64,000 nt of DNA from CADEEN01 sp963738425. Its GTDB lineage: Bacteria > Pseudomonadota > Gammaproteobacteria > Burkholderiales > Burkholderiaceae_C. The DNA lies in the NCBI GenBank assembly GCA_963738425.1, contig CAVTWT010000039.1, positions 1 through 64,000 on the forward strand, in the 5' to 3' direction. The translations under genes were made by a program, and so were the position numbers. A model generated the notes under the pieces. That model saw nothing but the letters and a program-made list of their open reading frames with translations. It did no database searches and was not told where the DNA came from. Shown piece by piece: positions 12,156 to 20,793 of this stretch; position 1 is the stretch's first letter, and every line of letters begins with the position of its first letter.

Positions 12156-13553
12156 TCAATGGCCGCTGTGGCCTTGGGGCTTGCGCACGCGCACTTCGGT
12201 TTCTCGCTTCGGTGCGGCGGCGGTTGCCGGCTTGTCGGCAGCAAAGCGAGCTGGCTCTGCAAGCGGGCCGTTCCATTCGTAAGCCACCGTGCCCGCGGGA
12301 TGCTTGAACCAGCCCGGGTCTTTGTAGTCCCCCGCCTTCTGGTCCGCGCGCACCTTGACGACGCTGAACATGCCGCCCATGCCGACCGCGCCGAAGGGCC
12401 CGGTGCCGGTCATCATCGGCGCGGTGTTGTCGGGCAGCGGCATCTCCATCTCGGTCATGTCGTGCATGCCACGCTCGCTCATCGCCATGTAGTCAGGCAC
12501 GAGGTTGGTGATCTGCTTGACGACGCCGCGGTGATCGACGCCGATCATCGTCGGCACGTTGTGGCCCATCGCATTCATCGTGTGGTGGCTCTTGTGGCAG
12601 TGGAACGCCCAGTCGCCTTCTTCGTCGGCGAGGAACTCGAGCTGCCGCATCTGGCCGACGGCGATGTCGGCGGTGACCTCGGGCCAGCGCGAGCCCTTCG
12701 GCGTCGGCCCGCCGTCGGTGCCGCTGACGACGAACTCGTGGCCGTGGAGGTGGATCGGGTGATTCGTCATCGTCAGGTTGCCGATGCGCAGGCGCACCTT
12801 GTCGTTCTTCCTCACGACGAGCGGGTCGATGCCCGGATAGATGCGGCTGTTCCAGCTCCACAGGTTGAAGTCGAGCATCGTCATGATCTTCGGCGTCGCG
12901 CTGCCCGGCTCGACGTCGTAGGCGTTGAGCAGGAAGCAGAAGTCGCGGTTCACTTCGTCGATCAGCGGATGTTTTTGTTTGGGATGCGTGACCCAGAAGC
13001 CCATCATGCCCATCGCCATCTGCACCATCTCGTCGGCATGCGGGTGGTACATGAAGGTGCCCGGCCGTCGTGCGACGAACTCATAGACAAACGTCTTGCC
13101 GGGCTCGATGGCCGGTTGTGTCAGCCCCGTCACGCCGTCCATGCCGTTGGGCAGGCGCTGGCCGTGCCAATGCATGCTCGTAACTTCGGGCAGGCGGTTG
13201 GTGACGAACAGGCGTACGCGGTCGCCTTCCACGACCTCGATCGTCGGGCCGGGGCTCTGGCCGTTGTAGCCCCACAGATGCGCCTTGAAGCCGGGCGTCA
13301 TCTCGCGCACAACGGGCTCGGCGACCAGATGAAATTCCTTGACGCCGTTGTTCATGCGCCAGGGCAGGGTCCAGCCATTCAGCGTGACGACGGGGTTGTA
13401 GGGCCGGCCTGTGTTGGGCACCAGCGGCGGCATCGTGTCGGGCTTGTCCTGCTGCACCGGCTCGGGCAACGCAGCCATCGCGACCTTGCTGACGGCCGTG
13501 GCCGAGGCGGCGATCGCGGAAGCGCCGAGGAAGTGGCGTCTTGTTGTGCTCAT
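12156..13553 (-). CDS. CopA-type multicopper oxidase
   Basis: A 465-residue periplasmic multicopper oxidase that probably oxidises Cu+ to less toxic Cu2+. It begins with a Tat signal (TTRRHFLGASAIAASATA). All four copper motifs are present: HWHG (128-131), HPH (170-172), HPIHLHGH (265-272) and HCHKSHHTMNAM (318-329). A Met-rich stretch between ~370 and 400 (GMHDMTEMEMP, MMTGTGPFGAVGMGGM) matches the copper-binding inserts of CopA/CueO. The start at 13553 lies one base after the stop of the TolC-family gene, so the two are probably cotranslated. It is shorter than classical PcoA (~600 residues), in line with the compact CopA-like enzymes of Burkholderiales. Confidence 0.92.
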   Translation of the reverse strand: MSTTRRHFLGASAIAASATAVSKVAMAALPEPVQQDKPDTMPPLVPNTGRPYNPVVTLNGWTLPWRMNNGVKEFHLVAEPVVREMTPGFKAHLWGYNGQSPGPTIEVVEGDRVRLFVTNRLPEVTSMHWHGQRLPNGMDGVTGLTQPAIEPGKTFVYEFVARRPGTFMYHPHADEMVQMAMGMMGFWVTHPKQKHPLIDEVNRDFCFLLNAYDVEPGSATPKIMTMLDFNLWSWNSRIYPGIDPLVVRKNDKVRLRIGNLTMTNHPIHLHGHEFVVSGTDGGPTPKGSRWPEVTADIAVGQMRQLEFLADEEGDWAFHCHKSHHTMNAMGHNVPTMIGVDHRGVVKQITNLVPDYMAMSERGMHDMTEMEMPLPDNTAPMMTGTGPFGAVGMGGMFSVVKVRADQKAGDYKDPGWFKHPAGTVAYEWNGPLAEPARFAADKPATAAAPKRETEVRVRKPQGHSGH

Positions 13554-13554
13554 G

Positions 13555-14949
13555 TCAGTGCGCCTCGCCGTCGCCGGCACTCATTGATTTGCTCGGGCCG
13601 GCCATCGGCGTCATCGACGGCTTGCCGATCAGCGCCATGTCGAGGTCGGCCTCGGCCAACCAGAAGTCGCGTTGCGCATCGATCGCGGCGTTGACGCTGG
13701 CGATCTGCAAACGCGCATCGGCCAGCAGCTCGAAGACGCCGATCAGCATGCCGTTGTAGCGCAGCACGTTCTCGTCGAGCACGCGTTTTCTCAGCGGCAC
13801 GATCTCGTCGCGGTGGTGCTTGGCGATGTCGAACGCCGTTCGGTATGCGCCATAGGCCTCGCGCACTTCGGAGCGTGCATCGATGGCGGCTTGTTCGGCG
13901 AGCAGCAGGGCCTGGCGCTGCACGTGTTCGGCTCGTGTGGCTTGCGCGCCGCCGTCGAAGAGCGGCAGCGTGAAGCCGATTTCGACGCCGCGTTGTGTCG
14001 GCCCTTCGTTCGAGCTGTTGCGCTCGACGCCGAGTTCGAGCCCGTCGGCAAAGCGCGACGTGCGCGCCAGCCCGAGTTGCGCCGTGCTCTGCTGCGTCGC
14101 CAGCCGCGCGCCTTGCACGTCGAGCCGCTGCGCCAGCGCCATGCGCTCGACGTCGGGCAAGTCCTTTGCGCTCGGCGGCAGATCGGGCAGGCGCTCGGGC
14201 AACAGGAAGGCGGTCTGCGTGCCCCACAAGCCCAGCGCTCGCGTCAAGCGCTCGCGCGCTGCGCGCTCTGCCTGTTCGGCGCGCGCCACGCCGAGCGCGG
14301 CGTCGGCATAAAAGGCCTGCTCTCGCGAGCGCTGCAACGTGCTGAAGTTGCCGACCTGCTGCATGCGCCGCGCCAGTTCGGCGCTGGCTTCGGCGGCGCG
14401 CATCACTTGCTGCGCATAACGCACGCCCTCTTGTGCGGCCACGGCCTGCACCCAGGCCTTGCGCGCCGCCATGCCGTGTTCGAGCACGCGCACCGCGACT
14501 GCGCTTTGCGTGGCCTCGAAGCGAGAGCGGGCGGCGTCGCGCAGCCACGGCATGGCGATCACTCGGGCCAGACTGAAATGAAAGCTGCGCTCGATCTCGC
14601 GCTCGCCGCCAGCTTTGAATTTTCCGAACGAGAAGCCAGGGTTGGGCAGGCGTGAGGCCTGCACGAGATCAGCCTCGCTGATGCCGAGATCATGAAAGCT
14701 GGCTTGCAGGCCGCGGTGGTTGAGCAGCGCGATCTGCACCGCGGCGTCGGCCGTCAGCGGCGCGCGCAACAGCTCGGCGACGCGGGCGTCGATGCCGTCG
14801 CGCTCGGCGTCGCTGCGGGCCCAGACCAGGTTCTTGTTGGCCAGGCGTTGTTGCGCCGCCTGCTGCGCGGGGCCGAGACCACTGTCGGTGCTGAAGCCGG
14901 CGCAGCCGGCGAGCAGCGTGGCGGCGAGGGGGGAGATCAAGAACTTCAT
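13555..14949 (-). CDS. TolC-family outer-membrane lipoprotein next to copper oxidase
   Basis: A 464-residue outer-membrane efflux-type protein. A lipobox LLAGC follows a short signal peptide, and the rest is long alpha-helical repeats (LTADAAVQIALLNHRGLQAS, QRGVEIGFTLPLFDGGAQAT, EVREAYGAYRTAFDIA) typical of TolC/CusC. No RND or adaptor gene lies beside it. Instead it directly precedes the multicopper oxidase, the position usually held by copB/pcoB. It may serve a copper export route with CusAB or an unlinked pump. The final residues SMTPMAGPSKSMSAGDGEAH are Met/His-bearing. The ORF is intact, unlike cusC. Confidence 0.85.
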   Translation of the reverse strand: MKFLISPLAATLLAGCAGFSTDSGLGPAQQAAQQRLANKNLVWARSDAERDGIDARVAELLRAPLTADAAVQIALLNHRGLQASFHDLGISEADLVQASRLPNPGFSFGKFKAGGEREIERSFHFSLARVIAMPWLRDAARSRFEATQSAVAVRVLEHGMAARKAWVQAVAAQEGVRYAQQVMRAAEASAELARRMQQVGNFSTLQRSREQAFYADAALGVARAEQAERAARERLTRALGLWGTQTAFLLPERLPDLPPSAKDLPDVERMALAQRLDVQGARLATQQSTAQLGLARTSRFADGLELGVERNSSNEGPTQRGVEIGFTLPLFDGGAQATRAEHVQRQALLLAEQAAIDARSEVREAYGAYRTAFDIAKHHRDEIVPLRKRVLDENVLRYNGMLIGVFELLADARLQIASVNAAIDAQRDFWLAEADLDMALIGKPSMTPMAGPSKSMSAGDGEAH

Positions 14950-14957
14950 TGCGCGAT

Positions 14958-15299
14958 TCAGTGCCGATGCGCTGGCGCTGGCGCTGGCGTGGCCGGCCGC
15001 GTGGCCCGCTCCGGTGCCGATGCGGGCGCTGATGACGGTGATGGCGCCGGCGTCGCTGCGTTGGCTTCACGCGCGTACGCGCGCCAGCCGCCGATGCGTT
15101 CGACCGCATCGTTGGCGTCGCGCCACGCCAGCGGCGGCGACTCGGCCGCCAGCCTCTTGTAGCCCGTGAAGGCAGAGCGATAGACCAGCGGCGTGGTGGC
15201 CGCTTTGGCATCGAGCGGATCGGCGCGCGTTGCGCTCTGCGCCATCGCCGTGGCCGGCAACAACAGCGCTGCCAGCAGCGCGGTGACAGTGATCTTCAT
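14958..15299 (-). CDS. small exported protein of unknown function
   Basis: A 113-residue protein with a clear signal peptide (MKITVTALLAALLLPATAMA cut before QSATRAD). The conserved-looking core is YRSAFTGYKRLAAESPPLAW with WRDANDAVERIGGWRAYA, and an Ala/Pro-rich tail ends in HRH. It is the first of a co-directional run with the TolC-family and oxidase genes (8 bp upstream). Proteins of this look are common beside copper oxidases in Burkholderiales, but I know no assigned function. The low-complexity tail may be a flexible periplasmic linker. Confidence 0.7.
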   Translation of the reverse strand: MKITVTALLAALLLPATAMAQSATRADPLDAKAATTPLVYRSAFTGYKRLAAESPPLAWRDANDAVERIGGWRAYAREANAATPAPSPSSAPASAPERATRPATPAPAPAHRH

Positions 15300-15392
15300 G
15301 GAACCTCACAACAACGAGCGATGAAACGTCGCGGCGAAACGCCGCGGCATCGGTCGGGGGCAGGCGATGCCGCGCTCAGCGCGGCAGGCCGC

Positions 15393-15773
15393 TCAGGCGA
15401 GGGAGGTTCGAGGCGGCCGGAACAGGCCGTCGGGGGCACGCGGTTCGAGGGCGACGGACGCTGCGGCTGGCGGCAGCGCTTCGTGCATGTCGGCCAGCGT
15501 TACCGAGGTTGGCGCGGCTTGAACCACCGTGGTGTGGCAGAGCTCGCACATCGAGCAGGTGGCCGGCGAGTCGCCACCGTCGGCGACAGCGTCTTGCGGC
15601 GCCGCATGGCAAGGCATCACGGACACGTCCGTTGCTGCAGCGCCGGTCACCGCGGCGGGCTGCATGTCGCCCATCGAGATCGGCATCAGCACCGCAGCCC
15701 AGCCACGCACCGGCAGGAGCGCAATCGCGATCCAGAGCAGGGCAGTGGAGAAGCGGCGGGACAGACGGGGCAT
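15393..15773 (-). CDS. DUF2946-like small exported Cys-rich protein
   Basis: A 126-residue protein beginning MPRLSRRFSTALLWIAIALL, a signal peptide or membrane anchor. It continues with a Met-containing stretch (LMPISMGDMQPAAV) and a cysteine/histidine cluster (MPCHAA, then CSMCELCHT). This CxxCxxC-H arrangement and size resemble DUF2946 proteins, which occur in copper-responsive loci; the match is by pattern only. It is divergent from argB and co-directional with the rest of the copper island, 93 bp upstream of the next small gene. A metal-binding role is plausible but not shown. Confidence 0.65.
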   Translation of the reverse strand: MPRLSRRFSTALLWIAIALLPVRGWAAVLMPISMGDMQPAAVTGAAATDVSVMPCHAAPQDAVADGGDSPATCSMCELCHTTVVQAAPTSVTLADMHEALPPAAASVALEPRAPDGLFRPPRTSLA

Positions 15774-15847
15774 GGATGGGAGGATAGCCGGTTCGCCATC
15801 CGAGTGCAGCTGACGGTCGATGGTTCCGCGAGTTCGGCGGGCCTTCC

Positions 15848-15853
15848 TACAAT
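15848..15853 (+). promoter_or_regulatory. candidate -10 box of argB
   Basis: TACAAT lies 31 bp upstream of the argB ATG in the argB/DUF2946-like divergent gap. The -35 region (TTCCGC at the expected spacing) is a poor match, so this is only a tentative sigma-70 assignment. Confidence 0.3.
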
Positions 15854-15884
15854 CCGCGGCATTGTTTGCACAGTGAGCGCTGCC

Positions 15885-16796
15885 ATGACCACCTCTACCC
15901 ACCAAGCCGTCGATGTCAGCCAGATCGCGCCGCGCGAGAAGGCCGAGATCCTGGCGCAGGCGCTGCCCTACATCCGCAAGTTCCACGGCAAGACACTGGT
16001 CATCAAGTACGGCGGCAATGCGATGACCGATCCGTCGCTGCAACAGGACTTTGCCGAGGACGTGGTGCTGCTGAAGCTGGTCGGCATGAACCCGATCGTC
16101 GTCCACGGCGGCGGACCGCAGATCGAAGGCGCGTTGAACCGCCTGGGCAAAAAGGGTCACTTCATCCAGGGCATGCGCGTCACCGATGAAGAGACGATGG
16201 AAGTCGTCGAGTGGGTGCTGGCCGGCCAGGTGCAGCAGGACATCGTCGGCCTCATCAATTCGGTGGGTGGCAAGGCAGTGGGCCTGACGGGCCGCGACGG
16301 CGGCCTGATCCGGGCCAAGAAGCTGAAGATGGTGGACAAGGACGATCCGAGCAAGGAGCATGACGTGGGCCTGGTGGGCGACATCAGCGCCATCGATCCG
16401 GCGGTGGTCAAGGCGCTGCAGGACGACCAATTCATCCCCGTCATCAGCCCGATCGGCTTCGGCGAAGACAACGAGAGCTACAACATCAACGCCGATGTCG
16501 TGGCCAGCAAGCTGGCGATGGTGCTCAAGGCCGAGAAGCTGATGATGCTGACGAACACGCCGGGCGTGCTCGACAAGGAGGGCAAGCTGCTCACCGATCT
16601 CACGGCACGCCGCATCGACGAGCTGTTCGCCGACGGCACGATCTCCGGCGGCATGCTGCCCAAGATCGCTGGTGCGTTGGATGCTGCGAAGAGTGGCGTC
16701 AACGCGGTGCACATCATCGACGGCCGTGTGCCGCATGCGATGCTGCTGGAGATCCTGACGGATCAGGCCTACGGCACCATGATCCGATCTCACTGA
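15885..16796 (+). CDS. argB: acetylglutamate kinase
   Basis: Phosphorylates N-acetyl-L-glutamate in the second step of arginine biosynthesis (cytoplasm). The 303-residue protein shows the amino-acid kinase fold signatures TLVIKYGGNAM near the N-terminus, VVHGGGPQI, GLTGRDGGLI and INADVVASKLA, followed by MLTNTPGVLDKEG and GGMLPKIAGALDA. Length and motifs are normal for the family. The start at 15885 was chosen because the sequence before it is not conserved and MTTSTHQAVDVSQIAPREKA is a typical beta-proteobacterial beginning. Monocistronic by layout: the upstream gene is divergent and the downstream gene convergent, 6 bp away. Confidence 0.97.
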   Translation: MTTSTHQAVDVSQIAPREKAEILAQALPYIRKFHGKTLVIKYGGNAMTDPSLQQDFAEDVVLLKLVGMNPIVVHGGGPQIEGALNRLGKKGHFIQGMRVTDEETMEVVEWVLAGQVQQDIVGLINSVGGKAVGLTGRDGGLIRAKKLKMVDKDDPSKEHDVGLVGDISAIDPAVVKALQDDQFIPVISPIGFGEDNESYNINADVVASKLAMVLKAEKLMMLTNTPGVLDKEGKLLTDLTARRIDELFADGTISGGMLPKIAGALDAAKSGVNAVHIIDGRVPHAMLLEILTDQAYGTMIRSH

Positions 16797-16802
16797 GAGC
16801 GG

Positions 16803-17882
16803 TCACCCGCCCGACTTCCCCAACCCGTTCTCCCGTCCCATCACGATCGCCTGCGAGCGGTTCTCGACTTCGAGCCGGTCGAACAGGGCGGTGATGTGGT
16901 TGCGCACGGTCTTCTCGGACAGGCCGAGCATGGCCGCGATCTGCGCGTTGTCGCGGCCTTGGGCCATCAGGTCGAGCAGGCTCAGCAGGCGCGGCGTCAG
17001 CGCAGCGATGCGCGGGTCCGCGTTGGGCGCTGTGCCGGCGGGCAGAAAATCTTCGATCGCCGCCAGCGCGCGCTCCCAGCCAGGCTCCGAGCCGAGCAGC
17101 AGGTGGTTGCCGCTGTCGATCGGCACGTACTGCGCGCCAGGGATGCGCGTGGCGATCAGGCGGCCTTCTTCGACCGGCACACGCGCATCGCGCGAGCTGT
17201 GCAGCACGAGCGTCGGGCAGCGCACGCGCTCGAGCAAGGCCGTGACGTCGATGGTGTTGAACTCGCGCATGAAACGCGCCGCGTTTTTGGGCGAGGTCGA
17301 GATGCGCTCGAGCTCGTTGAACCATTGATGCTGCTCCGGCGTGCCGCCGGGGATGAACTGCGTGGTGAAGAACTGGCGGAACGAAGGGTCGGCCTTGCCC
17401 CAGCCGATCTCGGCCAGGCGGGCCATCATTTCGGCTTCTTCCATCTGCTGCGGCGTGGTGCTGCGGATCAGGCGGCCGCGCGCATAACCGCCGTGCAGCA
17501 CGAGGTGCGTCACGCGTTCGGGGTGCTTGACGGCGTAGGCGATGGCGATCGACGCGCCTTGTGACAGGCCGAGCAGCGCAAAGCGCTCGGCGCCGGTGGC
17601 ATCGACGACGGTTTCCAGATCGCGCACCCAACTGTCGAAGGTGAGCTCGGGCACGTCCCAGTCCGAGAGGCCGCAGCCGCGCTCGTCGTAGCGCACGAGC
17701 TGAAAGCGTTGCGACAACTCTTGCAGCAGGTGGCGCCAGACCGGGCTTTCCCAATCGTGCTCCAGGTGCGACAGCCACGTCGCCGCCTTGATCAGCGTGT
17801 GGCCGCGGCCGCTGGCGGCATACGCCAGGCGCACGCCATCATGGCTGCGGGCAAAGCGGATTTGCTGCGTGGGTTTGGACAT
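16803..17882 (-). CDS. alpha/beta-hydrolase fused to LuxR-type HTH regulator
   Basis: A 359-residue two-domain protein. Residues 1 to about 275 form an alpha/beta hydrolase: RYDERGCGLSDW (oxyanion/HG region), nucleophile elbow GLSQG with Ser107, an acidic residue in VLHSSRDARVP, and His in DSGNHLLLG. The C-terminal ~70 residues are a LuxR/NarL helix-turn-helix (LTPRLLSLLDLMAQGRDNAQ, then MLGLSEKTVRNHITALFDRL). A complete Ser-Asp-His triad suggests that it binds or hydrolyses a small ester/lactone-like ligand and uses this to control transcription. Ligand and targets are unknown. Convergent with argB; no partner operon genes. Confidence 0.88.
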   Translation of the reverse strand: MSKPTQQIRFARSHDGVRLAYAASGRGHTLIKAATWLSHLEHDWESPVWRHLLQELSQRFQLVRYDERGCGLSDWDVPELTFDSWVRDLETVVDATGAERFALLGLSQGASIAIAYAVKHPERVTHLVLHGGYARGRLIRSTTPQQMEEAEMMARLAEIGWGKADPSFRQFFTTQFIPGGTPEQHQWFNELERISTSPKNAARFMREFNTIDVTALLERVRCPTLVLHSSRDARVPVEEGRLIATRIPGAQYVPIDSGNHLLLGSEPGWERALAAIEDFLPAGTAPNADPRIAALTPRLLSLLDLMAQGRDNAQIAAMLGLSEKTVRNHITALFDRLEVENRSQAIVMGRENGLGKSGG

Positions 17883-18040
17883 GAGCGCGCGACGGCCGCC
17901 GATTTTGCCCCGATGGCGGGCCGCGGTGGGCGCGGCGGGGCCACGGTCCCGTGCCGCAGGCGCATCGTGCGGCGCGCACGCAACCGTTTGGGGCCGCGGC
18001 CTGCTGACGCGCCAGTGGCGCCGCGCCACAGTGGCGGTGC

Positions 18041-18847
18041 ATGACCGCTCGTCTGATCCTCTTGCGCACCCGCCTGCGTCCGGCGTTCTGCGCCGCCGTG
18101 GCATGGGCAGCTCTGTTGGCTGGCGTTGCGCTCGTTGTCGCGCCAACGGCGCTGCTGGGCGGCGCCTGGCCGCCGCTGCACGCCCGTTGCATCGGCGCGA
18201 TGCTCCTGTCGCTGGCGGTGGCGCTCGACCTGGCGCGGCGCGCGCTGGATCCGGCCGCGCTGCGCATGCCGCTGATCGCGTTGGCGGGGTGGAGTCTGTC
18301 GAGCGCCGTGCTCTCGATAGCGACCGGCGGCGCGCTGTGGCTGTGGGCTCTCGCTGCCGTCGGCAGCGCAGCGCTGGTGTTCGCGCGTATCGAGAGCGAC
18401 CCGCCGGCACCGGCGCAGCAGGCCGATGGGGCTTGGCGCGCGTTCGCTTTGCTCGCCGTGCTTGCGGCGGGCCAGATGCTCGTCGGGGCGGACCGCTTGG
18501 CCGCGCACTGGCCGTGGCGCCTGCCTGAGCCTTTCGTTGCCCAGTACGCACCGCTGTCTCTGGCCTGGGGCCTCGCTGCCTGGCTGGTGTCGAGCGAGCG
18601 TCGGCGCTATGTGCGCTTGCCGGTGTTGTGGGGCCTGTTGATCTGGGCCTGGGGCGTGCTGCTGGTGTCGCTGTGGCACGCCGCGGCGTTCAAGTGGGAG
18701 AGCCCGCTGGCGTGGCTGTGGTTTGCCGCGTTCGCTGCGCTGGGCCTGCTCGCAGCGCGCCGCCTGTGGCCCGCCTGGCCGCAGCACTTTCGCCGCGGCA
18801 TGGGGCTGGTGTCCCATGACAGCGGGACCGGCCCGCCGCGACAGTAA
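18041..18847 (+). CDS. polytopic membrane protein of unknown function
   Basis: A 268-residue protein with about eight hydrophobic segments (for example FCAAVAWAALLAGVALVVAP, ALWLWALAAVGSAALVF, LPVLWGLLIWAWGVLLVSLW). Short basic loops follow (ERRRYVRL), and the tail is hydrophilic. I recognise no catalytic motif or named family. The gene stands alone between the divergent LuxR-type regulator and an exported protein gene 69 bp downstream. Codon use is like its neighbours. Confidence 0.65.
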   Translation: MTARLILLRTRLRPAFCAAVAWAALLAGVALVVAPTALLGGAWPPLHARCIGAMLLSLAVALDLARRALDPAALRMPLIALAGWSLSSAVLSIATGGALWLWALAAVGSAALVFARIESDPPAPAQQADGAWRAFALLAVLAAGQMLVGADRLAAHWPWRLPEPFVAQYAPLSLAWGLAAWLVSSERRRYVRLPVLWGLLIWAWGVLLVSLWHAAAFKWESPLAWLWFAAFAALGLLAARRLWPAWPQHFRRGMGLVSHDSGTGPPRQ

Positions 18848-18916
18848 GCACCGTGGGATCGCAGCGAATTCATGCGGTGCCTCCATCAACGCAATCCACC
18901 GAGGACATCCTGCATC

Positions 18917-19363
18917 ATGAAACGCTCCTTCTCGACGCTGGCCAACATCGCCGCCTTCGCCACGCTCACCGTTGCCTTGCTCGCCGCTGCCAGCGCGTTT
19001 GCACAAACCAACGACACCGGCGGCCTGCTGCGCGACAAGGCCGGCAAGACGCTCTACACCTTCGACAAGGACGCCGCCAGCGAGAGCCGTTGCTTCGACG
19101 GCTGCGCCGCCGCCTGGCCGCCGTTCATGGCCGCCGAAGGCGCCGCAGCCAAGGACAAGCTGACGCTGGTGGCGCGCAAGGGGGGTGGCCTGCAATGGGC
19201 CTGGGGTGGCAAACCGCTGTACTACTTCGCTGGTGACACCAAGCCGGGCGACGTGAGCGGCGACGGATCTGGCGGCGTGTGGCATGTCATCAAGATCGGC
19301 GCGGCCGAGAAGCGCGCTGCGGCACCGGCGCAGGCGGGCTACGGCAGCAACACCACCTACTGA
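18917..19363 (+). CDS. exported COG4315-type repeat protein
   Basis: A 148-residue secreted protein of the family with two short repeats of unknown function (Lipoprotein_15/COG4315). The signal peptide is MKRSFSTLANIAAFATLTVA through ASAFAQ. The first repeat is LLRDKAGKTLYTFDKDAASE with CFDGCAAAWPPF; the second is QWAWGGKPLYYFAGDTKPGD with VWHVIK. The two cysteines lie in the usual CxxxC position. The start at 18917 was chosen for the signal peptide; a GAGGACAT sequence precedes it. The function of the family is not established, and the neighbours do not clarify it. Confidence 0.85.
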   Translation: MKRSFSTLANIAAFATLTVALLAAASAFAQTNDTGGLLRDKAGKTLYTFDKDAASESRCFDGCAAAWPPFMAAEGAAAKDKLTLVARKGGGLQWAWGGKPLYYFAGDTKPGDVSGDGSGGVWHVIKIGAAEKRAAAPAQAGYGSNTTY

Positions 19364-19439
19364 CTGCGCGTGATCCCTCCACGCCGGCACCGGGCGCCCG
19401 CCCGGCGCCGGTGTTTTGCCTGGCGGTGAGAATCAGCCC

Positions 19440-20141
19440 ATGGGCACACCGCGCGTCTGGCTTTTCGATCTCGACAACACCTTGCACAACGCGTCGCACG
19501 CTGCGTTTGCGAGCATCGACGAGAGCATGACGAACTACATCGTCGAAGAACTCGGCGTCAGCCCCGGCGAGGCCCACGCGCTGCGCCTGACCTATCTTCT
19601 ACGCTACGGCGCGACGCTGGCTGGCCTGGTGCGACACCATGGCGTCGATCCAGCGCACTTTCTGCACCACACCCATCTGCTGCCGGGCCTGGAGGGCCGG
19701 GTCCACGGCCACTCGCACGATTTCGACGCGATCGCGCGCCTGCCCGGCCGCAAATACGTGCTGACCAACGCGCCGCGGGCCTATGCCCATCGTGTGCTGG
19801 GCGTGCTCGGCGTCGGCATGCTGTTCGACGGTGTGCTGTCGATCGAGGACATGGCGATGTTCGGCCACCTGCGGCCCAAGCCCGACGCGCGCATGCTCAG
19901 GAGCATCGCGGCGCGGTTGAAGGTGCCGCCGTCGCGCTGCGTGCTCGTCGAGGACACGTTGCAGCACCAGAAGGCCGCGTTTTCGATCGGCATGCGCACC
20001 GCGTGGATGCAGCGTTGGGTCCGGCGCGCGCAAAAACAACAGACGCCCGCCGGCAAAGTTGGTGTTTACCTGCACCGCAGGCCCGCCTACGTGTGTGCCA
20101 GAATCTTTTCGCTGAGGGAACTGAGAAGACGCTTGCCGTGA
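19440..20141 (+). CDS. pyrimidine 5'-nucleotidase (HAD superfamily)
   Basis: A 233-residue HAD-type phosphatase resembling yeast SDT1-like pyrimidine 5'-nucleotidases, which dephosphorylate pyrimidine mononucleotides. Motif I is WLFDLDNTLH (nucleophile and acid Asp), motif II YVLTNAPRAY, and motif III/IV KPDARML ... CVLVEDTLQHQKAA. The cap begins MTNYIVEELGVSPGEA. The ATG at 19440 is used. The stop overlaps the slmA GTG start by 4 bp (GTGA), a common pairing in Burkholderiales. Substrate is by family inference. Confidence 0.88.
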   Translation: MGTPRVWLFDLDNTLHNASHAAFASIDESMTNYIVEELGVSPGEAHALRLTYLLRYGATLAGLVRHHGVDPAHFLHHTHLLPGLEGRVHGHSHDFDAIARLPGRKYVLTNAPRAYAHRVLGVLGVGMLFDGVLSIEDMAMFGHLRPKPDARMLRSIAARLKVPPSRCVLVEDTLQHQKAAFSIGMRTAWMQRWVRRAQKQQTPAGKVGVYLHRRPAYVCARIFSLRELRRRLP

Positions 20142-20785
20142 ACGAAACGACCGAAGAGCCGGACGCCGACGACAGCGTTGCGGCCAGCACCAAACCGGAG
20201 AAGACGCGCAAGCGTCCGAAACCCGGCGAGCGCCGCGTGCAGATTCTGCAGACGCTGGCGCAGATGCTCGAGCAGCCGGGAGCCGAGCGCATCACCACCG
20301 CCGCGCTGGCGGCCAAGCTGTCCGTCAGCGAAGCCGCGCTGTACCGCCACTTCGCCAGCAAGGCGCAGATGTTCGAGGGCTTGATCGAGTTCATCGAGTC
20401 GAGCGTGTTCACGCTGATCAACCAGATCGTCGAGCGCGATCCCGCGAGCGCACAGCAGGCCGGCAAGATCGTGGCCGTCGTGCTCGGCTTCGGCGAAAAG
20501 AACCCGGGCATGGTGCGCGTGATGGTGGGCGACGCGCTGGTCTTCGAACACGAGCGCCTGATTGCGCGCATGAACCAGTTCTTCGACCGCGTCGAGTCGC
20601 AGTTGCGGCAATGCCTGCGCGCCGCCGCCGAAGCGGGTGGCTCGGCGCAGCCGACCGTGGACAGCAACGCACAGGCCTCGGCGCTGACGGCATTCACCGT
20701 CGGCCGCCTGCAGCGCTACGCGCGCTCGGGCTTCAAGCGCAGCCCGACCGAGCATCTCGAGCTGGGCCTCAAGCTCTTCGTCTGA
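20138..20785 (+). CDS. slmA: nucleoid occlusion factor SlmA (TetR family)
   Basis: A 215-residue TetR-type DNA-binding protein. After an acidic then lysine-rich N-terminus, the HTH reads RRVQILQTLAQMLEQPGAER, ITTAALAAKLSVSEAALYRH, FASKAQMFEGLIEF, characteristic of SlmA, which blocks FtsZ ring assembly over the nucleoid. The C-terminal ligand/dimer domain contains FGEKNPGMVRVMVGDALVFE. The GTG start overlaps the upstream nucleotidase stop (GTGA) and is preceded by GAGAAGA. Length is near the family norm (~200). Identification rests on the close match of the whole HTH region. Confidence 0.9.
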   Translation: MNETTEEPDADDSVAASTKPEKTRKRPKPGERRVQILQTLAQMLEQPGAERITTAALAAKLSVSEAALYRHFASKAQMFEGLIEFIESSVFTLINQIVERDPASAQQAGKIVAVVLGFGEKNPGMVRVMVGDALVFEHERLIARMNQFFDRVESQLRQCLRAAAEAGGSAQPTVDSNAQASALTAFTVGRLQRYARSGFKRSPTEHLELGLKLFV

Positions 20786-20793
20786 CCGTTGCG

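Noticed and set aside
15393..16793. 466-codon minus-strand frame across argB
   Set aside because: Only its last 126 codons (from 15773) look like a real protein; the part opposite argB is a shadow.
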